Assembly (NCBI GenBank): GCA_023101725.1
Contig: JALJCO010013735.1
Coordinates: 1-64,000 of the forward strand
From: Atherinomorus stipes
Taxonomy: Eukaryota > Chordata > Actinopteri > Atheriniformes > Atherinidae
Reading direction: 5' to 3'
Length of the DNA stretch: 64,000 bases
The notes below the pieces were generated by a model, which saw nothing but the letters and a program-made list of their open reading frames with translations, was not told the DNA's origin and did not search any database. Below, one piece after another: positions 1-11,863 of this stretch. Numbering within the stretch: the stretch's first letter is position 1; each line of letters starts with the position of its first letter. The translations under genes and the position numbers were made by a program.

Positions 1-761
1 TTCTTGGATGTTGTTCGTTTTTTCACACAGGGTCATGGAGGTTTGGATCCCCCCCCCCTTACTAATAAAAATTTTCATGTAAAAACTGCATTTTGTGTTT
101 ACTTTAGGGCTGTTAGACATCGTGTTTAGTTAAAAGAATCCATAACTCGATCAAATTTTTTAAATTGCATTTCAAATTTAAGCTGTTTTGTCCCTTTGAC
201 TGACCTGTGTTGGCCTTATTGTGACTGTTCTGCTTGTCATAAGCTAGACATGAAATTTCTACCGGTGATACATATCACTTGATTGCTGTTATTTCCAGCT
301 AGAGATTTTATGATTGTTTTTCTAATGGTGCTATTGTTTATTTTAAAGTAGCTTAAGAGAGTGGCCTGATATATTTAATCTCTCAAAGTAAGCACCGCAT
401 TACTTTCTTCTTCCTAATATTTGGAAGTTGGTCTACATGCACTTTTTTCTTTTTTTAAAAAGGTCAAAAAGAAAATTCTTTGTGTTCATTTGATTCCCCG
501 TGAAGACTATGGTAAAATATTCTACATTATGGGCTTAGAACTGCCTTGATATGCAAAATAACAGACTATTACACATGCAATTCAAACAATTAATGAAGCT
601 TCTGCGAGTAATGACGATTTTTAAAAGTAATCGTTTGACAGCCCTAGTTTACTTGTTTTCTTTGTCTCACATTTAAATTTGTTTTATCTGAAACATTTAA
701 GTGTGACAAACATGCAAAATAATAAGAAATCAGGAAGGGGGCAAACACTTTCACACAACTG
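1..761. mobile_element. Tc1-like element end, internally deleted and interrupted
   Basis: The stretches 1-104 and 655-761 match the right end of the Tc1 element at 20621-22254: the same CACACAGGG and GGTTTGGATCC blocks with a C run, then the same end CACACAACTG followed by TA. The first bases (about 1-16) match transposase-coding sequence of the other copy and jump directly to its terminal repeat, so this is an internal-deletion derivative. The left part lies outside the window. A hAT-type element at 105-646 splits it. Confidence 0.75.
105..646. mobile_element. Non-autonomous hAT-type element
   Basis: The 542-bp element begins TAGGGCTGTTAGAC and ends with the reverse complement of TAGGGCTGTCAAACGATT. 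It is flanked by a perfect 8-bp duplication GTTTACTT (97-104 and 647-654), and the Tc1 sequence is continuous once it is removed. Such termini with 8-bp duplications are typical of hAT MITEs. There is no transposase frame inside, so it must have been moved in trans. Confidence 0.85.
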
Positions 762-769
762 TATGTACA

Positions 770-2750
770 CAAATATTCCAAAAGCTGACGCGTCCTTCCA
801 CAGCCGGTCCTTGCTCCTCTTCCTCTGAGCTGAGGTTTCTACCTCTGTGAAACTCAGAGTTTCCTTCATTTCAGGGTTAAACAACTCAGGGTTTTCATTA
901 AATCTGCTTCCTGGAACAGACCCCAGAGCTACAGCAGGATAATAAATGCAGCCAAACATGATGAAAACAGCTGAAGAGATATTGTTTTACTCAGACCTGT
1001 GGATATCTGCTCATTAAGTAATACTCCTGAGTGATAGCACTGCTTTTGTTTGTAATTACTTTCATTAGTAATTTTGCTCACAAGAATTTTTAACCATAAT
1101 CAGTATGCAAATGTGACAGCAGTTCAAAATTAAATAATATTGTTCCAGAAGAATTGATTGGAACATTAATTATTGTGTGTCGTACTAAATAAAGAACTGT
1201 AAATAGAGCTGTAATTATGGGCAGTTCCTTAATAAACCTACTTAATGACAGCGGATTCATTTTGGTGGAGCCCTGTGAATGTGCAACATAATTATGGTGT
1301 GGAGGAATGATGAGGAGCCCGTTGGCTCCAGAACAGAACCTATGAATGAGCAGCTGGACTGGCTGTAGTTTCCGCCTGTCAGAAACCCTGCTACGAGCAT
1401 AATCCCAGCCTGGATAACACGAAGGAGGGATGATGACAACCTGCGTCCTCGTGGCTGGTGACACATCTGCGTGACGTGCTCAGAAACACATGACAGCAGG
1501 ATGTGCATGCCCTGGCCACAAACCCGAACCCTAACGTCTCAAACTTAAAAGGAAGGAAAGGAACAGCAAACTAAAGGGGGTGCCAAAGAAAAATCAAAAG
1601 GAAAGGAGCCTGATGAAGACAAATAAATGTCGAAACGTCGCGAAATGAAGCCAAGAAATAAGAAATGATATAAGGCAAGAACTGAAGACAAATAAGAGCC
1701 CAAATTAAATGAAAGAGGTCCGTCTGTCAGAAACCCCAGTCGTGTCAGCACCTCTTGTGTCCCTCCCCAGTGTGTCTAAAACAAACTGATTAACTTAAAT
1801 CAATTCTTAGTGGACCCGGTGTGGTCCTTGGGGGCTGTCCATCCTTAGGCCCACGGGATCCGATGGACAGTGCACTTTTATCTGTCCCGGGGTGGGAGAT
1901 AGGTGGCTCTGCCCCAAGGCCCTTCCCTGGGGGGGGGAGTAAAACAGTTTAACACAAGAGTAAACAAAAGCAGTGTAAACACCAAACAACAGTCACATAG
2001 CTAACATGGACGGTCTGTGTCGTTACATTCAGGGGCAGATTTCAGTGTGTTTCCATGGTAACACAAAACAAGCAGTACCTGATAATCAGCCTGCCATCAT
2101 TAAGTATAAATTTAAAGGCACCGCCATTTTGGCCTCCAACTTGCGGCTGGTCAGTGGCTTACTAAAACGTGTAAACTGGAACAGGACCTCAGTTATAACG
2201 TGCCAGAAACTCCGTAGAGTGAAAGTGGCTTTATCTTTGAGTGCGGGCTCTCTCTTCTCACCAGATCGGCCACCAGAGCGCGCTCTCCACAGTACGCCAT
2301 TTTGTTTTTCTCTGAATGACGGGATCTACAGAGGCTGCTAGCTGCTAAGCTAGTCTCTTTAGCACCACCTGAAATCAGCTGATTACCTGCCGCAGAGTAG
2401 CATTTAATGACCAGCTTTGTCAGAGAGGAGGACGATGACGAGGAGGAGGGGGGGGGGATTGCCGTGCTGAGCTGCTTTGGCAGTTTTCAGTGCTCTAACA
2501 GGAGGGACAGCTTTACCAGGGAGCAGTGGATTATATTTATCAGTGAGGATGTGCAGTTGGTAAGTGTTGCTGCTGTGTAACTTATTATCTTATGTGTCAG
2601 AGACCAGTAAACGATGGTTGACGAACGGACAAGACGCTAATGTAGCTACAGAAGCTAACAGTGTTTGGTTAACTTCATGTCAGACGTCCGCTCCTTATAT
2701 CCATCAGAGTCCAGCCCCTTTTACTCCGGATCCTCTCCATCAAACACACC
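770..2750. other. No recognisable gene; unique or old repeat sequence
   Basis: Short open frames exist on both strands (for example 684-959 minus and 2006-2341 plus) but none has a recognisable domain or codon pattern, and the first runs into the Tc1 end. The block 1610-1650 resembles the GAAACGTCG-type tails seen next to some retroelements, but too weakly to call. A short acidic-coding GA-rich patch with a G run lies near 2430-2458. Confidence 0.5.
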
Positions 2751-2752
2751 GT

Positions 2753-2890
2753 TACGTTTTTATCACGTTTTTCTCTGTTGGGACATCATTTCCTTCACCT
2801 GCTCTGTCCTGATAAAACTTTGTTTTGGCTTTGATGTTTGCCTCGTGAACGTGCTTACAGACAGGTCTAACTCTCGTACGTATGCTCGTG
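2753..2890 (+). repeat. Dispersed repeat, copy 1 (partial)
   Basis: This block matches 54226-54361 almost base for base, from TTTTTATCACGTTTTTCTC to the CGTACGTATGCTCG end. The other members (36580-36695 plus and 57178-57360 minus) match downstream parts of the 54226 copy, so this is a 5' fragment of a longer dispersed family. No terminal repeats or coding potential were recognised. Confidence 0.75.
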
Positions 2891-3376
2891 ATAAAAAAGA
2901 GGTTAAATGAGCTCATTAAATTTTCCTCCCACCCAACTAGAATTAAAAATTCATTTGAAGATAATTTAAGAAGGATTGTGGATGTAAAACAGCAGCTTAT
3001 GACACCTTTAAAGGCTCTTTCGGAATGAAAATGATCCATGTAAACACCTCTTTCCGAATGAAAAGTGTTTACATGAATCCAAATGAATTTTCTTTCGGCT
3101 TCATGGGGGTAGAATATTCCTTTCCCCAAACCAAACGGGGTATCATGTAAACGCTGAATCAGAAAGTTGCGAGGTTGCGCTCTTACAGCGCATGCTTCAA
3201 TGAGACGTCAATGTGTAACAAGTGATGTTTCCTCACGTTGACAGATGGCTGTGAACAACGTCATTCTCTGGACAGCGACAGAAAGTCTGTTTTCACTCAA
3301 ACGCTGTCTCTACAGCTTTCCCTCTTGGTTGTCTGCAGTGGGAGCTCATGAGTATCCAGCGCTGCTGCCGGATTAA

Positions 3377-4907
3377 AGTGGAAATGAAACGCTCAACCAA
3401 CCTAACTTTATTTACCAGACTGATTCCTGGTCTTATCAATAATTATATACCAAACATGAAAAATAGAAGCATATAAAAGAAAAACGTTGCAAAGTTTGAC
3501 GATTTTAGGACAAGGGCGCCGCCATCTTGCAGTACTCTAAGCTCTGACGTCACCGGGTTGGTTAGTCCTGCGGTCCTGAATGAGAGTCCTCTGGTCCGGT
3601 CCACAATTATAAAGATAACAGCTGAATGACGGAGACTGGTGATCCAGAGGAGAAAAAAGACAAAAGGGGAACCACTACTGTATCCTCCTGGTCTAAAAGC
3701 AAGTTTTCCAAAGTTTAAGCTGAAGACAGAACAGTTAACAACCTCCATTTGAACCAGAAACCGGTCCTGCTGCTGCTGGAACCTCCATGACTCCAGATCA
3801 TGAGGTGAGAATTTTCTAGAGAAAATGAGGAAAGTGATCAGGAGACCTGGAGTCTGGTAGCTAAAGATCCTCAGACGAAAGCCTGAAGCTGCTCTGAGTG
3901 TTTTAATATCACCGCCGGTAACATCCACTCACCGACCGGTCTGCAGCATCAGTCTGTACCAACATCAGTACGTAGCTCTCCGTCTCTGTTCCTCTGAACC
4001 GCTTATTAAACACACATCAAACGGCAACACTCATAAATCCTCCCCACAGCCTGATGATGAGCAGAAGAGCTCTGGAGCAGGCTGATGTGAAATGACATCA
4101 TAAAAACTTTCTAACAGGGACTCCCAGTTTCCCACGGTGGGTCCGGTTTACCAAACACCGCCCGCTCCCCCATCATCCTGCAGCCTGGATGCTTTGCATC
4201 TTTCCCATCGTATCCCCGTCTCACTATAGCATTTATTTGATTTTACATTAAACCACCGGTTACTACCGTTAGCTTAGTTAGCGTATCTGCTGGTTACTAC
4301 CGTTAGCTTAGTTAGCTTACCTGCTGTTTTCCCGGACGCTCCCATGTCTCCGCCCGGCTCTCATTCAGGGACAGCACCGCCTCCAAAACGTCCACCTCCC
4401 GGTACAATAATCCATGCGTGTAATCCAAATTGTTATACAAAATCCTCCACGCATGATCTGGTCCATGTGGACCTCCTGACAGCAGACAGCTTCCAGCATC
4501 CGAACTGCAGCCACACCTACAGGTGCTGCCCCCCCCCCCTCCGTCCTCTCTCCTCAGTCACACGGTGTGATGGCTGGAAAGCATCGGTACAGGATCTGGA
4601 TGCTGGACTGGCGTCCCAGCTTCGCTTTGCTTCATTTTAATCTTCTAAAACATGTTCCAGCTTGTTAATCATAGAGCAGCGTAGCTGCTTATTTCTATTG
4701 ATTTAATGTGGAGTCAGAGGGCAGACGTCAGAGCTTGGAGTACTGCAAGATGGCGGCGCTCTTGTCCTAAAAAAAAAAAAAACGTCAAATTTCGCAACGT
4801 TTTTCTTTTATATGCTTATATTTTTCACGTTTGGTATATAATTATTGATAAGACCAGGACTCAGTCTGGTAAATAAAGTTAGGTTGGTTGAGCGTTGCAT
4901 TTCCACT
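3377..4907. mobile_element. TTAA-flanked element with long inverted arms
   Basis: TTAA lies at 3373-3376 and 4908-4911. The 1531-bp element between has inverted arms of about 180 bp (3377-3560 and 4733-4907) beginning AGTGGAAATG, with only scattered mismatches and a longer A run in the right arm. No transposase was seen. The 161-residue minus frame at 3443-3928 reads through the left arm and has no recognisable domain. TTAA duplication with a terminus starting AG suits Kolobok better than piggyBac, but the superfamily is inferred. Confidence 0.8.
4256..4323. repeat. Short direct duplication
   Basis: A block containing GGTTACTACCGTTAGCTTAG occurs twice in tandem, separated by GTATCTGCT-like sequence, inside the TTAA element at 3377-4907. 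Confidence 0.7.
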
Positions 4908-5139
4908 TTAAAGTCCTGCAGAAACCACAACGACTGTGATGATCAGCTGTTTGTAGACCTCAGTCTTTATTAAATAACGTGATGTAACATCATTCTGCGC
5001 ATGTCAGACAGGATTATTCTGAATAAATATTGGTGCATGTGCACACCAGATCAGAATGAATTAGTTCCCATGTAAACAGCTGAAATCTCAATCAGAATGA
5101 TTTCGTACCGAAAGGGAAAGAAGTCCCCATGGAAACCAG

Positions 5140-6470
5140 TGTTGGGGGTCGTCTACTGCCTCTGCAGCTCCATGGATGAGCTACATGAATAGATTTAATG
5201 CTCCAAGTGTTCACACATGAACATTGTCTGTGGGTGCAACAACAACAACAACTGGAAGGAGAGAATCAGACACTTTATTTAGATTCCATCACAGTTTCTG
5301 CCCCGACAGCTAACGGTGCTAGCCTCGACTGCTAACAGTAGCTGCTGCTCTCCAGTGGTGGACTCTGCTTTATAGAGCTAAAGACCACGTGATGAACATG
5401 CAATGCATTGTGGGAACAAAGGTCAGAAAACCATTGTGCGCACCATTAGCATTGCATTAACAAATGAAGAATTACGCATTCGTTTCTTGATAAGGATCAC
5501 ACTGCAACTTCTCTATATTAAATGATTTAATATACAAAGCCAAAGAAATCAAGGTTCTTTACAGAGCCCCGGGTCCAACCAGCACCCTGAACGAACCAAT
5601 AACAGTTGTGTGTGTCAGGCGCAAGTCAGACAACACTATTCTGCCTACCACGGGGTTTTATAGCTAGACAATGTCCAAATGAGGTCATGCAAATTGTGCA
5701 AAGCGCTCTTCTCATAAATTGGCTCGTTCATCTGACTCCATCCTGTTCTTGGTCCATCTCCAGGTCAGCATGACCGACCGAAGGCCTCCTGCACACACAC
5801 ACAGATAGATACACAGAGACAAACATTCCTTCTCTCTGAATAAACATACTGACAACCTTCTCCTTGTTCCCATGGTCGCCTATCAGAAATACAGTCACCC
5901 CTCATGTTCTCAGAGGAAACAGATGTTCATGTATTAATGATTCGACAGGAATAAAAAAGGATACTTGACAAAGGATATTTCGCTACACAAAGATATTAGG
6001 TGTAAACCAGCAAATACTGCGTGTGCCAGATTTATTTTCAACAGTGTTCCACCTCCAATAACATTCAGAAGAATGTATCTCTGTCAAATACAACATTATT
6101 AACACAAAACGTCTCCACATGTGTGTGTTTTATCAGTAACAGTCAACTGTATTACATGAGGTCACATGTGACATGATCTCAGATAAATCAGTAAAGCAGT
6201 CAAATGGAAAGAGCACATTTCACAATCTAAAAGAAATCCCATCAGTCTTTGCTGCCCAATAAGACCAACGTAGTGAAATAAAGCACACGCATGCGCGTAC
6301 AGCCAAAACTGATCATGACGCACCACAAACAGACATTTCACCATCTGAACACAGCTGTCGGCTAAACCACATCGCTGTTTACCTGTTGCTGTGATTCTGT
6401 ACATCCACTGATTTAATGCTGTTTTCTATCATCTGTACAAAAACAACTACAGGGTTTAAAAAGTGAGACC
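5140..6470. other. No gene seen; unique sequence with one 78-bp repeat copy
   Basis: Position 5297-5374 holds a diverged copy of the 78-bp block duplicated at 7413-7568. A short CA-rich tract lies near 5795-5815. Small open frames on both strands have no recognisable domains. Confidence 0.5.
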
Positions 6471-6473
6471 ACA

Positions 6474-6674
6474 TTATATGCTTTTTTTATCAGTCACAAA
6501 GTGATCCGAACATATTGTTAGATGTTTCCATGGTCTCCAGCGTGAACTGTCAGCATTTATGGGCTTGATAGCAGCTAGCCACTTAGCATGTTGTTCGGGA
6601 CTTTTTCTGTTATTTTGGGAACTGGAACAAACATATTCTCTTGTCCGTGTGATAGATATGTTTATGGCAGCCAT
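6474..6674 (-). pseudogene. THAP zinc-finger fragment, probably from a DNA transposon
   Basis: The 66-residue minus frame carries the spacing and signature words of a THAP DNA-binding finger: basic NNRKSPEQ near residue 21, then KWLAAIKP, a W-R-P-W-KH segment and the terminal ICSDHF block with the last Cys and His. One N-terminal zinc-binding Cys seems to be lost (VCSSSQNNR). THAP fingers occur in host THAP proteins and at the N termini of P-element and Kolobok transposases. No transposase core follows downstream on the minus strand, so this is a remnant. The several TTAA elements in the window favour a Kolobok origin, by inference only. Confidence 0.55.
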
Positions 6675-6959
6675 ACACAGCGGGACTTCTCGGTATTTCC
6701 AAAGTAGAATAAACGAAGATTGACGAGTAATGAAGCAGGTAATTCAGTGGCTCCCCTATGCAACGAAGCCATGTTTTCACCTGTTACCTAACCGGATGTG
6801 ACGAATTTGGCGAAAATTCCCGGATGCTCGCGGTGATCCATAGCAAACAAACCTCGTCTCTGCATGAGCTCAAAACCTCATTGAACAACTTTAATTACAG
6901 CATTCACAATGTAAATGTAAAAATAGGGGAAAATGTTTACTGGTCTAATAGCTTCTGAG

Positions 6960-8255
6960 TGTGTCCGCGATGGTGACGACCTAAATCACAGATTTTTTTC
7001 TTTCCCTAATCTGTTTAATCTAAAACTGTGTTTCCATGGTGATGGGATTCAGCTGAAGTAACGGTAAAATAACAGCTTAAAAAGCGACTGCATGCAAAAG
7101 TATTAATGTCCCAGAGTATGTAAGTGTTACTGTCAATGAAAAAGTGGCTGGAGAGGTTTAATCTCTTTCTTGTGCTGTTTTGCTTCCAACCTGGAAACGG
7201 ATAAACTCTTATTCCTTTATTTCTGTCCTATGGTGGTCGTAAGAACGGCTATGGCAGTTAATAATTCAGCAGCTCCGAGCCATTTCTGTGTTTAACGCGA
7301 TGTCCGCGAGACGAGTTTTAAAGCAACTGTGCTGCGCTGCTTCCTCCACTGCCCTTTCTTCCCACAATACATTGCGTTCTACAGTGGCGCTTACGTCACG
7401 TTTGCGAGCTCTATTCTGCCCCTACGGCTAACGGTGCTAGCCTCGGCTGCTAACAGCAGCAGCTGCTCTCTAGTGGTGGACTCTGCTTTATTCTGCCCCT
7501 ACGGCTAACGGTGCTAGCCTCGGCTGCTAACAGCAGCAGCTGCTCTCTAGTGGTGGACTCTGCTTTATTCTTTATTTACCCTCTCTGCTCTAAGAGCAGC
7601 TTTAATGATCAGTTCAGCGCCTTTTGTAGGATTTTAGCTCTCAGATGAGGCAGAACATGATCATATTTACAGTCGTGTTCTTAAAACAACTTCGGCTTCT
7701 AACTGCCCAAATATAGCTAACTTAGCATAATGGCTAACAACAACAACACAGAGCATCGGCTCAGAGAGATTATCACGACCTCGCAGAATAACTGTAGTGA
7801 TCATAAAGTCCCGTTTTGTTCTCATAAACATTCCTCCATCCAGGTCTTAGCTGACACAGTGAAAATATGGCCGCTGCGTGGCTGCAGGACCGTCCCATCC
7901 CTGCCATACCGGAGCATCCGGGTGTTAGCTCCGTTAGCTCGTACCGACACCCAGGCCCAGTGAGAGGCTGCTGGCTGGACTTGGACTGACGCCGGCTTTC
8001 AGAAGAACATGTTCTTGTTCTTCATGCAGCAGATCATGGCGACTTTTACACCTTTGAAATGATTTTATTTCTATTTTCAGTAAAATCAGACCGTGTTTTT
8101 CTCTGTGGTCTGTTATATCTGCCGCCGTAGCGCCCCAAAACCAGCTGATCTCAACTGATTCCTGCCGCGGCTCACGGCTGCCTGCTTGGTGACGTATCTG
8201 TGGACAGATGTGATTCCCTCAGTGCATCTGATCTGAAACATGGAGAATGATGATG
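6960..8255. other. No gene seen apart from a tandem duplication
   Basis: This is mixed unique sequence. The open frame at 7730-7963 has no recognisable domain. The only structured feature is the 78-bp duplication described separately. Confidence 0.5.
7413..7568. repeat. Perfect 78-bp tandem duplication
   Basis: Two adjacent copies of a block starting TTCTGCCCCTACGGCTAACG and ending TGGACTCTGCTTTAT are identical as read. A third, diverged copy lies at 5297-5374, about 2.1 kb away. The identity of the adjacent copies implies a recent duplication or an assembly artefact. Confidence 0.85.
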
Positions 8256-8289
8256 ATGATGAGTAGGGATGAGCGAGTACACCACAATA

Positions 8290-9001
8290 GGGAGCCGAAG
8301 TCACGCCCCTCTACTTCCGCATCATGGGACCTAAGAGACGAAAAAATATGAATGGAAGTCAATGGGGAGAAAATAATTATCTTCTGGTCCCAGTCGTTCT
8401 CTGTCCTGGATTCCAGATATGTTGGTTATGGATTTAAATGAAAATTTTTCGTGCAAAGAAAAAATAAAATACCGCGAAGATTTTAGATAATTTCAGGATT
8501 TATTTGAAGCCTCTGTGTGGACTACAGCCCTCGTCGCAACCGACCTGCGTCACCAGCTGCCTGATTACGCTACCGTTGTGATTTTACTCCGGCACGTCAC
8601 CGCTTTTTACTTAATTTTTTCAAGAACAGGAAAAAGAGCATGAACAGATGTGAAAACCGTTTTAAGTCAGGAAATGTTGAGTCTTTCCATCACGCCGATA
8701 GAATGATGTCCAGTCTGGTTCACGCCCGCTGCAGGGAGCGACGTCATCACTTGCGGCGAGGGCTGTAGTCCACACAGAGGCTTCAAGTAAATCCTGATAT
8801 TATCGAAAATCTTCGCGGTATTTTATTTTTTCTTTGCACGAAAAATTTTCATTTAAATCCATAACCAACATATCTGGAATCCAGGACAGAGAACGACTGG
8901 GACCAGAAGATAATTATTTTTCTCCCATTGACTTCCATTCATATTTTTTCGTCTCTTAGGTCCCATGATGCGGAAGTAGAGGGGGCGTGACTTCGGCTCC
9001 C
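8290..9001. mobile_element. Fold-back MITE with TA target duplication
   Basis: Inverted arms of about 240 bp (8290-8533 and 8759-9001) begin GGGAGCCGAAGTCACGCCCC and are nearly identical, leaving a spacer of about 225 bp. TA flanks both ends (8288-8289 and 9002-9003). The arms would form a very long hairpin. No transposase frame is present. TA duplication points to the Tc1/mariner or a related TA-targeting superfamily, but the termini do not match the Tc1 in this window. Confidence 0.85.
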
Positions 9002-9530
9002 TATCCGTATCTGTATCTGTTCAACCATCCAAATTATCTTTATCTGTACTCGGAACGGGGGGTTTAAACCGGCAGTGGGTGTGGTTTGAGCAGAGCTGGG
9101 TGGGGCTTAAATCAGCATATTATTTTTAGTCTGAAACTGATACGAATTGATCAGAAGTTTCTTGATTTGTTGTTTATTTGATAACTATTTACAGAACAGC
9201 TCAGAGTTTAGATTCAATGTTTTTAATCACAATCGATCACAATCGTAAATTTACAGCTTTTTTATATATATAAAATCATAACATGAATATTTTTGAGTAC
9301 ATACGTGTCCAGTCAGAAATTATGAACTATGAAGTATGCATGTACAAGTTTTCATACTCAACACAACTTTATTTTTGTCTATTTTCTGTTTTATTTTTTG
9401 ATCAAATTGCAAATTTTTTTCTCAATTTATTTAACTTTAATCAATAATTTAATTATTTAACATTTTGTTTTTTTTTCCCCACACAAAGTTAAATAATGAT
9501 TAAGGGTGTGTGTGTATCACTTATTGTATA

Positions 9531-9562
9531 GAGAGAGAGAGAGAGAGAGTGTGTGTGTGTGG
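9531..9562. repeat. GA then GT microsatellite
   Basis: About nine GA units are followed by a short GT run, inside the hAT-type element at 8264-10260. Confidence 0.9.
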
Positions 9563-9717
9563 CGCTGTGTAACAGTTAAAATATCTACTGTATTCAAAGC
9601 CTATAAAAAGCCTATATACAGTTTATAAAGCTTAGTTTATCTTATTTATGATATACTTATTTTTATAAAATAGCCTACAATAAAAACGTTAATAACTGCT
9701 ACTTTGCGTGTTCAGCT

Positions 9718-9740
9718 GTGTGTGTGTGTGTGTGTGTGTA
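9718..9740. repeat. GT microsatellite
   Basis: An uninterrupted TG run inside the hAT-type element at 8264-10260. Confidence 0.9.
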
Positions 9741-10596
9741 ACTGGTCTGTTTCTGTTTTAATGATCTGTGTGAACTTAGTGATTCGTGTGAACATCCAGT
9801 CATTACAAACGGTGAAATATATCAGCCTTGTTCACTGTATCCTTCTCAAAAACCGCGTTCAAACGAGTTCAGAAGTTTTACATCACAGCCAAACTGCAGG
9901 CGGACTGTAAAGGAGAGAGACGGGGGGGTTAAAAGTAACTTTAAATATCATAAAAACAGAAATGAAGGCGATCTGAAGAAAATCTGAGTACAAAAGAGAG
10001 AAATGTGAACACGAGTTCAGCAGAGATCAATCACTGTGTGTGTGTGCGTGAGAGTAGAGGACAGCAGAGATGTGTGTGCAGGAGGCGGGCGCTGTGTGTG
10101 ACTGGCCAATCACAGAGCGTGCAGTCAGTTATCAAATAAGGATTCTCCTTCAGCACGAGCACGGATATTGATGAGTTTAACCCGTATCATGCTTGTGTAC
10201 TTCAAAAATGCTTTATTCGTACCGGATACTCGTCTGAAACGAGTGTCCGGCTCATCCCTAATGATGAATGTTTGTAGACAATTATAGCAATCACATAGAA
10301 TCATTATGAGGACTGGACTTCTGTGATTCAGGCTCCTGGACTTGTCCAGGATGTCCAGGATGAGGAGACATGTCACTTCTTAGGTCCCTGCCAGATATCA
10401 GAACATGTGTGGACAGGTCGAACGTGGAGATAAGACAGGACATCACTGGACGGAAACATGCCTTGTGCGTCTGACACGGAGACTAGCCGGTATGTGTCCC
10501 GTCTCGTGTCCCGTCCTGCTCCAAGGGGAAAGTCTGAATGTAATCAGTATGAAAAACAAAGGGTCTGTCTCAATTTCGAAGTCTGCATCCTTTGAA

Positions 10597-11200
10597 GGAC
10601 GCAGCCTTCGGAGGACGCAGCCTACGGAGGACGCAGCCTACGGAGGACGCAGCCTTCGGAGGACGCAGCCTACGGAGGACGCAGCCTTCGGAGGACGCAG
10701 CCTACGGAGGACGCAGCCTACGGAGGACGCAGCCTTCGGAGGACGCAGCCTACGGAGGACGCAGCCTACGGAGGACGCAGCCTTCGGAGGACGCAGCCTA
10801 CGGAGGACGCAGCCTACGGAGGACGCAGCCTTCGGAGGACGCAGCCTACGGAGGACGCAGCCTACGGAGGACGCAGCCTTCGGAGGACGCAGCCTTCGGA
10901 GGACGCAGCCTACGGAGGACGCAGCCTTCGGAGGACGCAGCCTACGTAGGACGCAGCCTTCGGAGGACGCAGCCTTCGGAGGACGCAGCCTACGGAGGAC
11001 GCAGCCTTCGGAGGCCACAGCCTACAGCCTTCGGAGGACGCAGCCTACGGAGGACGCAGCCTTCGGAGGACGCAGCCTACGGAGGACGCAGCCTTCGGAG
11101 GACGCAGCCTACGGAGGACGCAGCCTTCGGAGGACGCAGCCTACGGAGGACGCAGCCTTCGGAGGCCGCAGCCTACGGAGGACGCAGCCTTCGTAGGACG
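10597..11200. repeat. 16-bp minisatellite, about 38 copies
   Basis: The unit is GGACGCAGCCTWCGGA, with TTC and TAC variants alternating. Because 16 is not a multiple of three, three units give a 16-residue period, which explains the long frames with repeated GGRSLRRTQP words on the plus strand and a frame on the minus strand. The unit resembles the CTTCGAAGG sequence of the flanking inverted terminus, so it probably grew out of the transposon end. Confidence 0.9.
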
Positions 11201-11773
11201 CTCAGCTGTTGGTAAATGGGACGGTCTAGCCTTCAGAGCACTTCCTGATTGCAGCACGACGTCATCACGTTTGCCCACAAACCCGGGAAACACAAAAAGA
11301 CGGCCCGACGACACAACCATCTACGGACGAGACGAGACAACGACGAAATAATGGATGACAAAATTGTTCTTTTTTTATTTACATGTTGTTGGAGGAGGTT
11401 CGGCGGCTTTGGCAGCAGCAAAACCGTCGGCTCCTGTTGTTCAGGCTGGGAGAGCGCCGTGGAGAGGTAACATTGGCCTATTTTAACTCATATTAATGAT
11501 CATAATTAATAAACCAGTTACTAAACAAAAGCTAGTCACAGAAACAGTAGATTGACCAACATGGTTAAATGTTATTTATGGTCCTTTTCCGCGGCACATG
11601 TTCGTAACCTTCCACACGGCACGGCACGCTTTATCTGCGTTTCCTCTGGGAAAACCCGTTACGAGCCGTTACGATTTTCGGCACCCGTTTCAGAGCTAGC
11701 TCTGACCGTGCCGAACCTACACAAAACGTGACGTACCTGACGGCTCTCCACTGATTGGACAGAGGAAGTTATC

Positions 11774-11863
11774 GTCATACGTGTCATACGTGTCATGCGC
11801 GTCATACGTGTCATATGCGTCATATGTGTCATATGCGTCATACGTGTCATACGCGTCATACGT
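11774..11863. repeat. 9-bp minisatellite, ten copies
   Basis: The unit GTCATACGT varies at its last three bases (CGT, CGC, TGC, TGT). The period is a multiple of three, so a minus frame of repeated MTRMTRM residues arises by chance. Confidence 0.9.

Larger units (their letters stand above)
8264..10260. mobile_element. hAT-type element hosting a fold-back element
   Basis: The left end TAGGGATGAGCGAGTAC and the reverse complement of the right end TAGGGATGAGCCGGACAC match. The flanks are ATGATGAG (8256-8263) and ATGATGAA (10261-10268), a 7-of-8 target duplication. The 2.0-kb interior is non-coding, contains GA and GT microsatellites, and is split by a fold-back element at 8290-9001 close to its left end. 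Confidence 0.75.

Noticed and set aside
684..959. Host gene exon on the minus strand
   Set aside because: The C-terminal half reads into the Tc1 end and the rest shows no domain or splice pattern.
2006..2341. 111-residue plus open frame as a gene
   Set aside because: It has no recognisable domain, no neighbours and no promoter features. A frame of this length is expected by chance in 64 kb.
3377..4907. piggyBac element
   Set aside because: TTAA would fit, but the AG start and long arms are unlike usual piggyBac ends, and no piggyBac transposase is present. Left as TTAA type.
10405..11215. Open frames of 263 and 207 residues with repeated GGRSLRRTQP words
   Set aside because: They are products of the 16-bp minisatellite, which reads the same protein in shifted frames.
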